5,031 bases of DNA, from NCBI GenBank assembly GCA_022615465.1, contig JAKEGR010000078.1, forward strand, positions 1 through 5,031. Direction: 5' to 3'. Below the pieces are notes generated by a model, which worked only from the letters and a program-made list of their open reading frames with translations, was not told the DNA's origin and ran no database searches. Below, in pieces: positions 1 through 5,031 of this stretch (position 1 is its first letter; every line of letters begins with the position of its first letter). A program made the position numbers and the translations under genes. The DNA comes from Planctomycetota bacterium (GTDB lineage: Bacteria; Planctomycetota; Planctomycetia; Pirellulales; Lacipirellulaceae).

Positions 1-1148
1 GAAGATCCCTTGGCGGGGGGGGCAGCACTCTTCGAGAATCGCCTGAACACGCCGCTACCAACGCCGCTGTCTCGTTTCCCATCGGGTAATTTGCCGCCGC
101 CAACCTTGCGGCCACGGTCGGCAAGCCATTCAGTGAGCCTCGCCGCGACCTCGCCAGCCGACTGAGGGCGATCGCCAGGCAGCTTGGCCATCATCTGGTC
201 GCATAGATCCACCAGGGAGGGCGGCGCATCGGGCCGTGCATGGTAAATGCTCTCCGGCCGCTGGGTTTGATGCTTGAGGAGCCGCTCCGAAATGGATCCT
301 TCCGGAAACGGCGGCCCACCAGTCAGCAAGAAATACAGTGTGCAACCCAAACTGTAAATATCCGACCGCGCATCCGCCCTGTGACTGTTGAGCGCCTGTT
401 CCGGCGCAAGGTAATCGGCCGTGCCTAACACGTTTTCTTCGTTCGCCATCGTCAGCGACGCCTGATCATCCTCGGTCAGTTTCGCCAACCCAAGATCTAG
501 TAGCTTGACTGTCTGGTTGCGATCAAGCAGGCAGTTGGCCGGTTTGATGTCGCGATGCACCAGCCCCATCTCATGGGCATGCTGCAAGCCGCTGGCCACC
601 TGAACGATGTAATCTGCAGCCGCATCAAAATCGAGAGGGCCCTCCTGGCTCACCAATTGGTGCAAATCCAGACCATCGACGTACTCCATCACAATGTAAT
701 GAATATCGCCTTCATTATCGATGTCGTACGCCCGGACTATATTCGGGTCGTCGAGCTTGGCCACCGCGCGGGCTTCCAGCCGAAATCGTTCGAGATACGA
801 CGAATCGCCAACCCGACTTTGCGGCAACACCTTGATCGCTACACGGCGGCGCATCAGCTCATGCTCGGCCAGGTAGACGCTGCTCATGCCGCCCTTGCCA
901 ATCTGACCAAGCAGCTTGTATTTGCCAAGGCGAAAGCCCTTGTGCTTGCCGCCGAGAAGCTTGTCGGCCTGCCACCGCGTCAGCAGATTGGCCGCGATCA
1001 TCAACTCGGCCAGGCGATTCTGGTCCTCGAGCACCGCCTCGCCGTGGGTTGCCGTCGACTTTTCAAGAAACGAGGCAAGCCTGACCTCGTCAACCAGGCT
1101 GCTGCGGCGTACCAAATCCAAGAATTTGTTCGCGGTCACCTTAATCAT
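1..1148 (-). CDS. Ser/Thr protein kinase (PknB-like), C-terminus cut by window
   Basis: This is a eukaryotic-type (Hanks) serine/threonine protein kinase that transfers ATP phosphate to protein Ser/Thr; its substrate is unknown. My translation of the minus strand from ATG 1148-1146 gives 382 residues, still open at base 1. Residues 1-70 form an N-terminal extension (FLDLVRRSSLVDEVRL, later LLTRWQADKLL) that I recall in front of many planctomycete kinases. The kinase domain runs from about 76 to 342: Gly-rich loop GQIGKGGMSSVY (81-92), ATP-binding Lys in VAIK (K106), helix-C Glu (E125), catalytic loop HRDIKPAN (198-205, D200), metal-binding DLG (218-220) in place of DFG, and APE (248-250). All catalytic residues are present, so it should be active. 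After about 345 a basic, Gly/Ser-rich linker begins; any membrane or sensor segment lies outside the window. An in-frame TAG at 1232-1230 limits upstream extension. No Shine-Dalgarno is visible. It lies 439 bases downstream of the fabI-like gene and is probably a separate unit. Confidence 0.93.
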   Translation of the reverse strand, partial: MIKVTANKFLDLVRRSSLVDEVRLASFLEKSTATHGEAVLEDQNRLAELMIAANLLTRWQADKLLGGKHKGFRLGKYKLLGQIGKGGMSSVYLAEHELMRRRVAIKVLPQSRVGDSSYLERFRLEARAVAKLDDPNIVRAYDIDNEGDIHYIVMEYVDGLDLHQLVSQEGPLDFDAAADYIVQVASGLQHAHEMGLVHRDIKPANCLLDRNQTVKLLDLGLAKLTEDDQASLTMANEENVLGTADYLAPEQALNSHRADARSDIYSLGCTLYFLLTGGPPFPEGSISERLLKHQTQRPESIYHARPDAPPSLVDLCDQMMAKLPGDRPQSAGEVAARLTEWLADRGRKVGGGKLPDGKRDSGVGSGVFRRFSKSAAPPAKGS

Positions 1149-1221
1149 TGCGCTGAGAAGAGACGCCTCGACACCCCGCGATCTGCTGCCCCATGGGCCA
1201 TCATCGCGCGGCCTCGTTCCG

Positions 1222-1252
1222 ATTCTAAGCTAATCACGACGAAATGTGACAA
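1222..1252 (-). promoter_or_regulatory. candidate sigma70-like promoter for the kinase
   Basis: On the minus strand TTGTCA (1252-1247) resembles the -35 box and TAGAAT (1227-1222) resembles the -10 box, each matching consensus at 5 of 6 positions. The spacer is 19 bases, longer than the usual 17. A start near 1215 would leave an untranslated leader of about 65 bases before the kinase ATG at 1148. This is pattern matching only; planctomycete promoters are poorly defined, so confidence is low. Confidence 0.25.
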
Positions 1253-1382
1253 GAAGAGAGGTAGCTTCTGCACTGTTCCGCTCGGCTCCTTCCCTCCGTC
1301 CGTCCAACTCACCCACGAACGGGGCCCAACGACCTGCCTGTTCCCTTCCTTGGTGATGCCTCGCTGGTGGCATGAGGTGGCA

Positions 1383-1546
1383 CATTTCGCCTATGCCCCC
1401 AAGATACCACGACGGGCATTAAATGGCCAGCAGATTTTCCTAATGTCGAGAGGCTATCCGAAGAGCATTAAGGACTGTCACCATTTCGCTAAACCCAGGG
1501 GGGGTCACTTTCCCGAGTCAAAATGCGGGCATACCTTGGCGAAATG
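1383..1546. repeat. imperfect inverted repeat, possible MITE-like remnant
   Basis: The left arm CATTTCGCCTATGCCC (1383-1398) matches the reverse complement of 1527-1546 at all 16 positions if four bases (AAGG on the minus strand) are treated as a bulge. The arms enclose 128 bases with no gene. A shorter partial copy, CCATTTCGC, lies inside at 1481-1489 and pairs with 1539-1547. The size and arrangement fit a small non-autonomous element or a structured RNA, but I see no flanking target duplication, and the match could be partly chance. Confidence 0.35.
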
Positions 1547-1560
1547 GGGGCTACTCCCCC
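1546..1560 (-). terminator. weak hairpin downstream of the fabI-like gene
   Basis: GGGGG (1546-1550) and CCCCC (1556-1560) can pair around a five-base loop, starting 28 bases past the TAA of the fabI-like gene. On the minus strand it is followed only by ATTTCG, not by a real T-run, so it is at best a poor intrinsic terminator. It partly overlaps the right arm of the longer inverted repeat. Confidence 0.25.
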
Positions 1561-1587
1561 TCCCTCAGATGCTCTCCGGATGGCCTC

Positions 1588-2397
1588 TTACTGACCTCTC
1601 AAGACCATTCGAATCAACCCAGCATCGAAATAGTTCGTGCTCATTCCCGCGTCGACGACGATCCGCTGGGCATTCATTCCACTCGAGCGGGGGCTGAGCA
1701 AAAAGGCGGCCACATTCGCCACTTCCTCGGTCTGGACGGCCCGTTTTCTCAGGGTCGCCTGCTCGGCATACAGGTACGAATCGACGTAGCCCGGAATGCC
1801 CGCCGAGGCGGATGTCTTCAAAAGACCGGGGGCCACCGCGTTGAATCGCACCTCGGAAAACCGGCTGAACGACTTGGCGAGGAATGCCAGCGATGAATCG
1901 AGCGCCGCCTTGATCGGGGCCATGTAGCCGTAGTTCTCGCTGGCCATCCGGGTGGTCGAAATCGAGATCGTAACGACCGACGCATCCGGGGCAAGGAGTT
2001 CCTTCAACGCGTTGGACACCGCCACCAGCGAGAAGCATGAGATGTCGAAGGCCCGCAGAAAAGCCCTCTTGGTGGTCTCGTGGAAAGGTTGGACGCCATC
2101 TTCATAGTCGGCGAAGGCGATCGAGTGGACCAGGCCGTGCAGCACGTCGTATCGTTCGCTTAGCTCGCGGGCCAACCGGTCGATCTGGTCCTCGAATTCG
2201 ACGTCGCACGCGAATACAGCAGCGTCGCCAACCAATTGCCGCACCTGCTCGCGCCGCGCCTCGTTGCGCACCGCGTAAATCACTTCCGCCCCGGCCTCCG
2301 CCAACACACGGCTGATGTGCCAGGCGACGCTTTTGCGATTGGCCACGCCCATCACGAGGATGCGTTTGCCGGCAAGTTGTAAAAAGTCCGCTGACAT
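1588..2397 (-). CDS. fabI: FabI-like enoyl-[acyl-carrier-protein] reductase (SDR fold)
   Basis: This predicted cytoplasmic NAD(P)H-dependent enoyl-ACP reductase would reduce the trans-2 double bond of an acyl-ACP, the last step of each elongation cycle. The 269 residues match the usual FabI length of about 260. The FabI-type nucleotide-binding motif [13 protein letters not shown] lies at 17-29, HSIAFA at 91-96, the catalytic Y-x6-K at Y156 and K163 (YGYMAPIK), and the substrate-loop motif [16 protein letters not shown] at 189-204. The Y-x6-K spacing separates it from FabG-type SDRs, which use Y-x3-K. The position equivalent to E. coli FabI Tyr146 is Ile146; mycobacterial InhA has Phe there, so this need not abolish activity. 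The ATG at 2397-2395 sits just before the first beta strand; GGAAG lies about 13 bases upstream, rather far for a ribosome binding site. It follows fabZ in the same direction, 111 bases away across a repeat. It may be a specialised paralog rather than the housekeeping FabI. Confidence 0.9.
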   Translation of the reverse strand: MSADFLQLAGKRILVMGVANRKSVAWHISRVLAEAGAEVIYAVRNEARREQVRQLVGDAAVFACDVEFEDQIDRLARELSERYDVLHGLVHSIAFADYEDGVQPFHETTKRAFLRAFDISCFSLVAVSNALKELLAPDASVVTISISTTRMASENYGYMAPIKAALDSSLAFLAKSFSRFSEVRFNAVAPGLLKTSASAGIPGYVDSYLYAEQATLRKRAVQTEEVANVAAFLLSPRSSGMNAQRIVVDAGMSTNYFDAGLIRMVLRGQ

Positions 2398-2421
2398 GGC
2401 GATCGTGACGCTTCCAATGGA

Positions 2422-2496
2422 TCACCACAGAGGACACAGAGAAAGGAAGAAACTCTCTTTTTGTCTTCTCCGTGACCTCTGTGCCCTCTGTGGTGA
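2422..2496. repeat. long inverted repeat of the 'ACCACAGAGG' intergenic family
   Basis: The left arm at 2422-2441 and the reverse complement of 2477-2496 agree at 19 of 20 bases; both begin TCACCACAGAGG and end CACAGAG. The 35-base spacer contains GA-rich and CT-rich tracts that could extend the pairing with bulges. The element fills most of the fabZ-fabI gap. Similar ACCACAGAGG...CCTCTGTGGT repeats are, from memory, common between genes in planctomycetes and some other bacteria. No T-run follows the hairpin in the operon's direction. A short one (AATTTTTC) follows it on the plus strand, where there is no gene to terminate. It may act as a processing or stability hairpin in the operon mRNA. 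Confidence 0.85.
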
Positions 2497-2508
2497 ATTT
2501 TTCTGAAT

Positions 2509-2937
2509 TTAGTTTGGTTGCGCCATTTTGCAGGCGAAGTCGAATGTGACGGCCGTTTTGCCGCCCACAGTTACCTTGGCATCCATGAAGAAGGCCCCGG
2601 CCATTTGCTCCGTCAGCTTCACGTCGAGAATCACCGTGTCGCCCGGCCGGACCATTGTCTTAAACTTCACGTTATTCATTCGAGTTGCGACCGGCACGCC
2701 GCCTGACGACTGGGCCGCGTATTTCGCCAGCAGCACCGCCCCCGCCTGCATCGCCGCCTCACACAGCAGCACGCCCGGCGTCAGCGGGAAGTCCGGATAA
2801 TGTCCGCGATACCAAAACTCGTCACCCGTGAACGTCTTTCGGCACACGATGCGATCGTCTGACTGCTCTACGATCTCATCCAAAAGCAGAAACGGCTCGC
2901 GGTGCGGGATGGCGGCTTTGATCGCTTCGAGGGACAT
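2509..2937 (-). CDS. fabZ: FabZ-type 3-hydroxyacyl-ACP dehydratase
   Basis: This predicted hot-dog-fold dehydratase removes water from (3R)-hydroxyacyl-ACP to give trans-2-enoyl-ACP, the substrate of the FabI-like enzyme encoded next. The 142 residues match the FabZ family length of about 140-150. IPHREPFLLLDEI at 10-22 is the N-terminal FabZ signature. The catalytic motif GHYPDFPLTPGVLLCEA spans 45-61 with His46 and Glu60, corresponding to His54 and Glu68 that I recall for E. coli FabZ. I chose ATG 2937-2935 because it gives the family N-terminus (MSLEAIKAAIPHREPF). A longer in-frame version starting at 3042 would only read through the DUF2283 gene in another frame. The start lies 7 bases beyond the DUF2283 stop, so the genes are probably cotranscribed. 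No Shine-Dalgarno is visible. A broken copy of its first 34 or so codons lies upstream at 3471-3558. Confidence 0.93.
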   Translation of the reverse strand: MSLEAIKAAIPHREPFLLLDEIVEQSDDRIVCRKTFTGDEFWYRGHYPDFPLTPGVLLCEAAMQAGAVLLAKYAAQSSGGVPVATRMNNVKFKTMVRPGDTVILDVKLTEQMAGAFFMDAKVTVGGKTAVTFDFACKMAQPN

Positions 2938-2944
2938 GGGCGGT

Positions 2945-3166
2945 CTAGACGGCAGGCGGCGTTGCTTCACCGGTTGGGAACGATGATAAATGAAAATCGC
3001 CCAGTTCCATCCGCTGGCTGGCATGTTCAATTTCAATGCCAATCACTTCCCCGGCCTCGCTAAAATCAAGGACGATGTCTTCCGCTACCTCTTGTGCATC
3101 CGCACCAGGAACGTCTCGAAGCTGAATGTACAGCGTGTCCGTATCAGGAAAGTACTCGATTTGCAT
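2945..3166 (-). CDS. DUF2283 family small protein
   Basis: This 73-residue acidic protein has the hallmarks of DUF2283: the start MQIEYFPDTDTLYIQL (1-16), then DIVLDFSEAGEVIGIEIEHAS (the core VIGIEI at 41-46). The family has no proven biochemical role. Members are commonly encoded next to DUF4258-type proteins, and the pair is often discussed as toxin-antitoxin-like, with DUF2283 as the likely antitoxin; that is inference here. The ATG at 3166-3164 is 5 bases past the stop of the upstream DUF4258-like gene, and the TAG at 2947-2945 is 7 bases before fabZ, so translational coupling is plausible. Base composition is distinctly lower in GC (about 45-50% in this part) than in the oxidoreductase (roughly 60%), which fits separate acquisition. 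The C-terminal dozen residues (SSFPTGEATPPAV) look like a disordered tail. Confidence 0.85.
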   Translation of the reverse strand: MQIEYFPDTDTLYIQLRDVPGADAQEVAEDIVLDFSEAGEVIGIEIEHASQRMELGDFHLSSFPTGEATPPAV

Positions 3167-3171
3167 GGTAT

Positions 3172-3405
3172 TTACTTCGGTTTAAATCCTCGATCTGGAA
3201 AGGCATTGTGCAAGGTCTCGCCATCACCCAATGTAACGACACGCAAGTGCTTGCCAAGTTCATCGATGTACCGCCAGTGGCGGATGCGACCGTCTAGCTG
3301 AATTTCGGCATATTCTGGGTCGCGCACGGCTTGTTCGCACCATTCCAGCTTAATGTACGGGCGCTGTTGCAGTACCCGGCGTCGGAAATAGGGTGTTTGA
3401 TTCAT
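3172..3405 (-). CDS. small DUF4258-like protein, partner of DUF2283
   Basis: This 77-residue basic protein resembles the DUF4258-type proteins often encoded just ahead of DUF2283 genes. Visible features are an Arg-rich start (FRRRVLQQRPY, 7-17), a short helix EWCEQAVRDPEY (21-32), then QLDGRIRHWRYI (36-47), the strand LRVVTL (54-59) and the ending DGETLHNAFPDRGFKP (61-76). The compact alpha-beta layout resembles small RelE/BrnT-like toxins, but no catalytic set is proven and the family assignment is from memory. ATG 3405-3403 is preferred over an upstream in-frame ATG at 3480: the extra 25 residues look non-conserved, and that ATG lies within the fabZ remnant in a different frame. It is 5 bases from the DUF2283 gene. 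If the pair is a toxin-antitoxin system, this is the likely toxin and the order is toxin first. Confidence 0.72.
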   Translation of the reverse strand: MNQTPYFRRRVLQQRPYIKLEWCEQAVRDPEYAEIQLDGRIRHWRYIDELGKHLRVVTLGDGETLHNAFPDRGFKPK

Positions 3406-3470
3406 GCGAACATCTTGCACAACCAAGCTGACGGTGCGGAATTGAATCCCACAAATCGGCAATTCGCCTG
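3406..3470. other. junction segment between fabZ remnant and DUF4258-like gene
   Basis: These 65 bases lie between the point where similarity to fabZ ends and the start of the DUF4258-like gene. They do not resemble the rest of fabZ and have no clear promoter or ribosome binding site. They are probably the left end of the imported cassette, carrying its original upstream region. No inverted repeat marks the boundary. Confidence 0.4.
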
Positions 3471-3558
3471 CCTCCGGCACATCGTCAGCGTGTCCGTCTG
3501 TTCGACGATCTCATCAACGAGCAGAAACGGCTCACGGTGGGGGAATCGCGGCTTAGAT
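3471..3558 (-). pseudogene. 5' remnant of a second fabZ-like dehydratase gene
   Basis: The minus strand here encodes PHREPFLLVDEIVEQTD and, a few residues on, CRR, closely matching residues 11-34 of the intact FabZ (PHREPFLLLDEIVEQSD, CRK). My alignment starts at codon 6 of fabZ and covers 29 codons, with about 65 of 87 bases identical and one extra C. Of the 22 differences, 13 fall at third codon positions, so this copy diverged while still under selection. It is now broken. The codon equivalent to Lys7 is TAA, the extra base shifts the frame soon after, and similarity stops at the codon equivalent to residue 34, before the catalytic His and Glu. A TTG-started frame of about 60 codons can be drawn through it (3584-3402) but would lack the active site. 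It overlaps the end of the oxidoreductase gene. Confidence 0.85.
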
Positions 3559-5001
3559 CGGCGACGCGACGGGTGCGGTATCAACGGTGTTCATCAATTG
3601 GCCATCCACCTCGTTCGCCACGATCACGCCGTAGTTCATCGCGCCCAGCCAGCCGGACATGATAATGCCGACGCTGCCGGCATGATAGAGGCCGGTCATT
3701 TGCTGCGGCAGGGCGCGGCTCACCGCGAGGCCCTCGAATTTCGTGCCGAAACTGGCCCCGTTCACGTGTTTCGTGTAGTGCTCAAACGTGACGGGCGTCG
3801 ACGCTTCCGTCCAATCGATCCGTTCACGGACGTTGGGCACGTATTGATCGAGCGCGTCGAGCGTCGTTTCGACAAGATCGCGTTTGCTCGCCTCGTATTC
3901 CTCGCGATTCAGGCGTGCCCAGTCGTCGAAATTAGCGTTCGTGCTGGAGACAATGAGGCACCGCGGCCGGCCCTCGGGCCGCGTGCGCGGATAATAGAAC
4001 GAATAGGTCCGGCTGGTGATTTCACGGCTTAGCAGCAGCTCCGTCCGGAACAGCGGCGCGGTCGAACTGAACAAGAGATCGCCCGTCGATTCGTCGATCC
4101 GCTCGTCCGGCTTAAGCCCCATGTAGACCTGCGTGCTGGAGTTATTGAGCCGCACGGCCCTGGCCTCGTCGATGAACGATCGGTCGAAATAGTCCTCGCC
4201 GACCAATTTGAAGATGGTCGCGTTGAGATTGGCGTTCGACAACACGGCCCGCGTCTTGATCGTCCGGCCGTTCACTTCCACGGCGCGCACCCGCCCTCCG
4301 CGGCAGTCGATCCGCGTCACGTCGGCCTTGATGCAGATATCGACGCCGTTCTTCCGAAGCTCGCGCTGCATGAGACCGATGAGCTTGTCGGTCCCCCCCT
4401 CGAACGTGAACACGCCCTTCGACATGAAGTTGGAGAACACGATGCCGTAGCTGATCGCCGGGTCTTCGAGCGTGCTGCCGTTGGCATAGGTAATCGGCTC
4501 CATGAGTAGCCGAATGACGTCCTCGCGGCCGGGAAAGAAACGGCCAAAAAGCTCGCGGGTCGTCATCGACTGGTCGTCGTAGAAATTCATCCCGCGTGCC
4601 GCATCGAAAAACGCCGTCACCGCCTGCGGATCCACCTTGAAGTCTTTCACCAGCAGCCGCGTGAAGTCGTCGCGGTTGAACGACGTGGTCAGCGAAAACA
4701 TCGGGTTGTCGAAGCGGATGTGTTTCAACGGCACGATCGAGTCGGCGATTTCCTGCGTCCAGTAGCGGCGGCAGCTTTTCACCATGCCGTGGGGAAAGCC
4801 GTGCAGCGAAATGTCGAAGATATGGCCGCCGGGCCGCTTGAACCACGTGGCCAGGCCGCCGAGCTTGTAATGCTGCTCCAAGAGGAGCACGCTCCGCCCG
4901 GCGCGGGCGAGCACATTGGCGGCCGTCAGCCCGCCCAGGCCGCTGCCGATGACGACCACGTCGTACTGGTCGCGCGCGGCGTTGAGAAAATCCTTAGGCA
5001 T
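3553..5001 (-). CDS. CrtI/phytoene desaturase-like FAD-dependent oxidoreductase
   Basis: This 482-residue flavoprotein belongs to the amine-oxidase/phytoene-desaturase superfamily, whose members desaturate, saturate or isomerise polyenes and related lipids. The FAD-binding Rossmann start is [19 protein letters not shown] (13-31) with GxGxxG at 19-24, the ribose-binding Glu at E42 and KLGG at 46-49. [16 protein letters not shown] (200-215) is the family's mid-protein motif, RAVLSNAN (251-258) the second dinucleotide-domain motif, and [18 protein letters not shown] (437-454) the C-terminal FAD-binding segment. No signal peptide or clear membrane helix is seen. The ATG at 5001-4999 lies 17 codons before GxGxxG, normal for the family; the 30 bases upstream stay open in frame, so a slightly longer protein is not excluded. 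The stop codon lies inside the fabZ remnant and is the remnant's mutated codon 7, so the last residue is read from fabZ-derived DNA. Linkage to fabZ and fabI suggests an acyl-ACP or lipid substrate rather than a carotenoid. Confidence 0.88.
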   Translation of the reverse strand: MPKDFLNAARDQYDVVVIGSGLGGLTAANVLARAGRSVLLLEQHYKLGGLATWFKRPGGHIFDISLHGFPHGMVKSCRRYWTQEIADSIVPLKHIRFDNPMFSLTTSFNRDDFTRLLVKDFKVDPQAVTAFFDAARGMNFYDDQSMTTRELFGRFFPGREDVIRLLMEPITYANGSTLEDPAISYGIVFSNFMSKGVFTFEGGTDKLIGLMQRELRKNGVDICIKADVTRIDCRGGRVRAVEVNGRTIKTRAVLSNANLNATIFKLVGEDYFDRSFIDEARAVRLNNSSTQVYMGLKPDERIDESTGDLLFSSTAPLFRTELLLSREITSRTYSFYYPRTRPEGRPRCLIVSSTNANFDDWARLNREEYEASKRDLVETTLDALDQYVPNVRERIDWTEASTPVTFEHYTKHVNGASFGTKFEGLAVSRALPQQMTGLYHAGSVGIIMSGWLGAMNYGVIVANEVDGQLMNTVDTAPVASPI

Positions 5002-5031
5002 GGCGTCCAGTCGCGGCGGGCTGCGGGCGGA

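Larger units (their letters stand above)
1149..1587. other. gene-free intergenic stretch with inverted repeats
   Basis: These 439 bases separate the fabI-like stop codon from the kinase start. I find no convincing coding sequence on either strand: the long plus-strand open frame crossing it is a continuation of the antisense of the kinase and has no recognisable protein signature. The stretch is less GC-rich than the neighbouring enzyme genes (about 52% in the 60 bases from 1381). It holds a candidate kinase promoter near 1222-1252, a short GC hairpin at 1546-1560, and an imperfect 16-bp inverted repeat (1383-1398 with 1527-1546). The seven-base word CATTTCG occurs four times in either orientation (1240-1246, 1383-1389, 1482-1488, 1540-1546). 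Confidence 0.6.

Noticed and set aside
555..1697. Long plus-strand open frame (380 codons)
   Set aside because: It runs antisense to the kinase, whose HRD, DLG and APE motifs are clear on the minus strand, then continues through the gene-free stretch into the end of the fabI-like gene. Its protein has no recognisable motif.
1565..2038. Minus-strand open frame (157 codons) inside the fabI-like gene
   Set aside because: It is an out-of-frame shadow, Gly/Arg-rich, overlapping the well-supported reductase.
2422..2496. Intrinsic terminator for fabZ
   Set aside because: The hairpin is strong but no T-run follows it on the minus strand, and the fabI-like gene continues in the same direction.
2509..3042. 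Longer fabZ starting at 3042 (177 residues)
   Set aside because: The extra 35 residues overlap the DUF2283 gene in a different frame and precede the normal FabZ N-terminus MSLEAIKAAIPHREPF.
3402..3584. A functional small protein from the fabZ remnant (about 60 codons, TTG start)
   Set aside because: It needs a TTG start inside the oxidoreductase gene, lacks the dehydratase active site and runs on into unrelated DNA; decay is the simpler reading.
3331..4032. Plus-strand open frame (233 codons)
   Set aside because: It is antisense to the C-terminal half of the oxidoreductase and to the DUF4258-like gene, both supported by family motifs. It looks like a GC-rich shadow frame.
4142..4846. Minus-strand open frame (234 codons) inside the oxidoreductase
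   Set aside because: It is the same strand in another frame, Arg/His/Ala-rich with no motif; the oxidoreductase frame carries the FAD-binding signatures.
4994..5031. Possible end of an upstream gene overlapping the oxidoreductase start
   Set aside because: A minus-strand frame closes with TAA at 4996-4994, overlapping the ATG region, but only about a dozen codons are visible, too few to support a gene.
1..5031. CRISPR array, tRNA, rRNA or transposase gene
   Set aside because: No regularly spaced direct repeats, no tRNA-like cloverleaf or rRNA core sequence and no transposase motif were seen on either strand.

Overview
The window looks like chromosomal DNA from a planctomycete, probably of the Pirellulales type. 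This is an inference. It rests on a Ser/Thr kinase with a planctomycete-style N-terminal extension and a DLG motif in place of DFG, on the general absence of Shine-Dalgarno sequences, on moderately high GC, and on an 'ACCACAGAGG...' type intergenic inverted repeat of a kind I recall from planctomycete genomes. Every gene I can support lies on the minus strand, so transcription runs from high to low coordinates.

Layout in transcription order. (1) 5001-3553: a complete CrtI/phytoene-desaturase-like FAD oxidoreductase. (2) 3558-3471: a broken remnant of a fabZ-like dehydratase gene, about 75% identical at DNA level to the 5' end of the intact copy downstream. Its early stop codon is also the stop codon of the oxidoreductase. 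(3) 3405-2945: a two-gene, lower-GC cassette, a DUF4258-like protein followed by a DUF2283 protein, resembling a small toxin-antitoxin-like pair. (4) 2937-2509: an intact FabZ-type 3-hydroxyacyl-ACP dehydratase. (5) 2496-2422: a strong inverted repeat of the planctomycete intergenic type. (6) 2397-1588: a FabI-like enoyl-ACP reductase with Tyr and Lys of the Y-x6-K motif but Ile where E. coli FabI has its other active-site Tyr. (7) 1587-1149: a gene-free stretch with imperfect inverted repeats, a possible weak hairpin terminator and a candidate promoter. (8) 1148 to the window edge: a Ser/Thr protein kinase, truncated at its C-terminus by the window.

The dehydratase, enoyl reductase and desaturase-like oxidoreductase together supply reduction and dehydration steps on an acyl-ACP chain plus a flavin-dependent desaturation, saturation or isomerisation. 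That gene set is typical of specialised lipid or polyene clusters (aryl-polyene or ladderane-like types) rather than bulk fatty acid synthesis. No ketosynthase, acyl carrier protein or radical SAM gene is visible here, so the product cannot be named. The most unusual feature is the point where the fabZ remnant, the DUF4258/DUF2283 cassette and the intact fabZ meet: a small mobile-looking pair now sits inside a lipid operon between a broken and an intact copy of the same enzyme gene.
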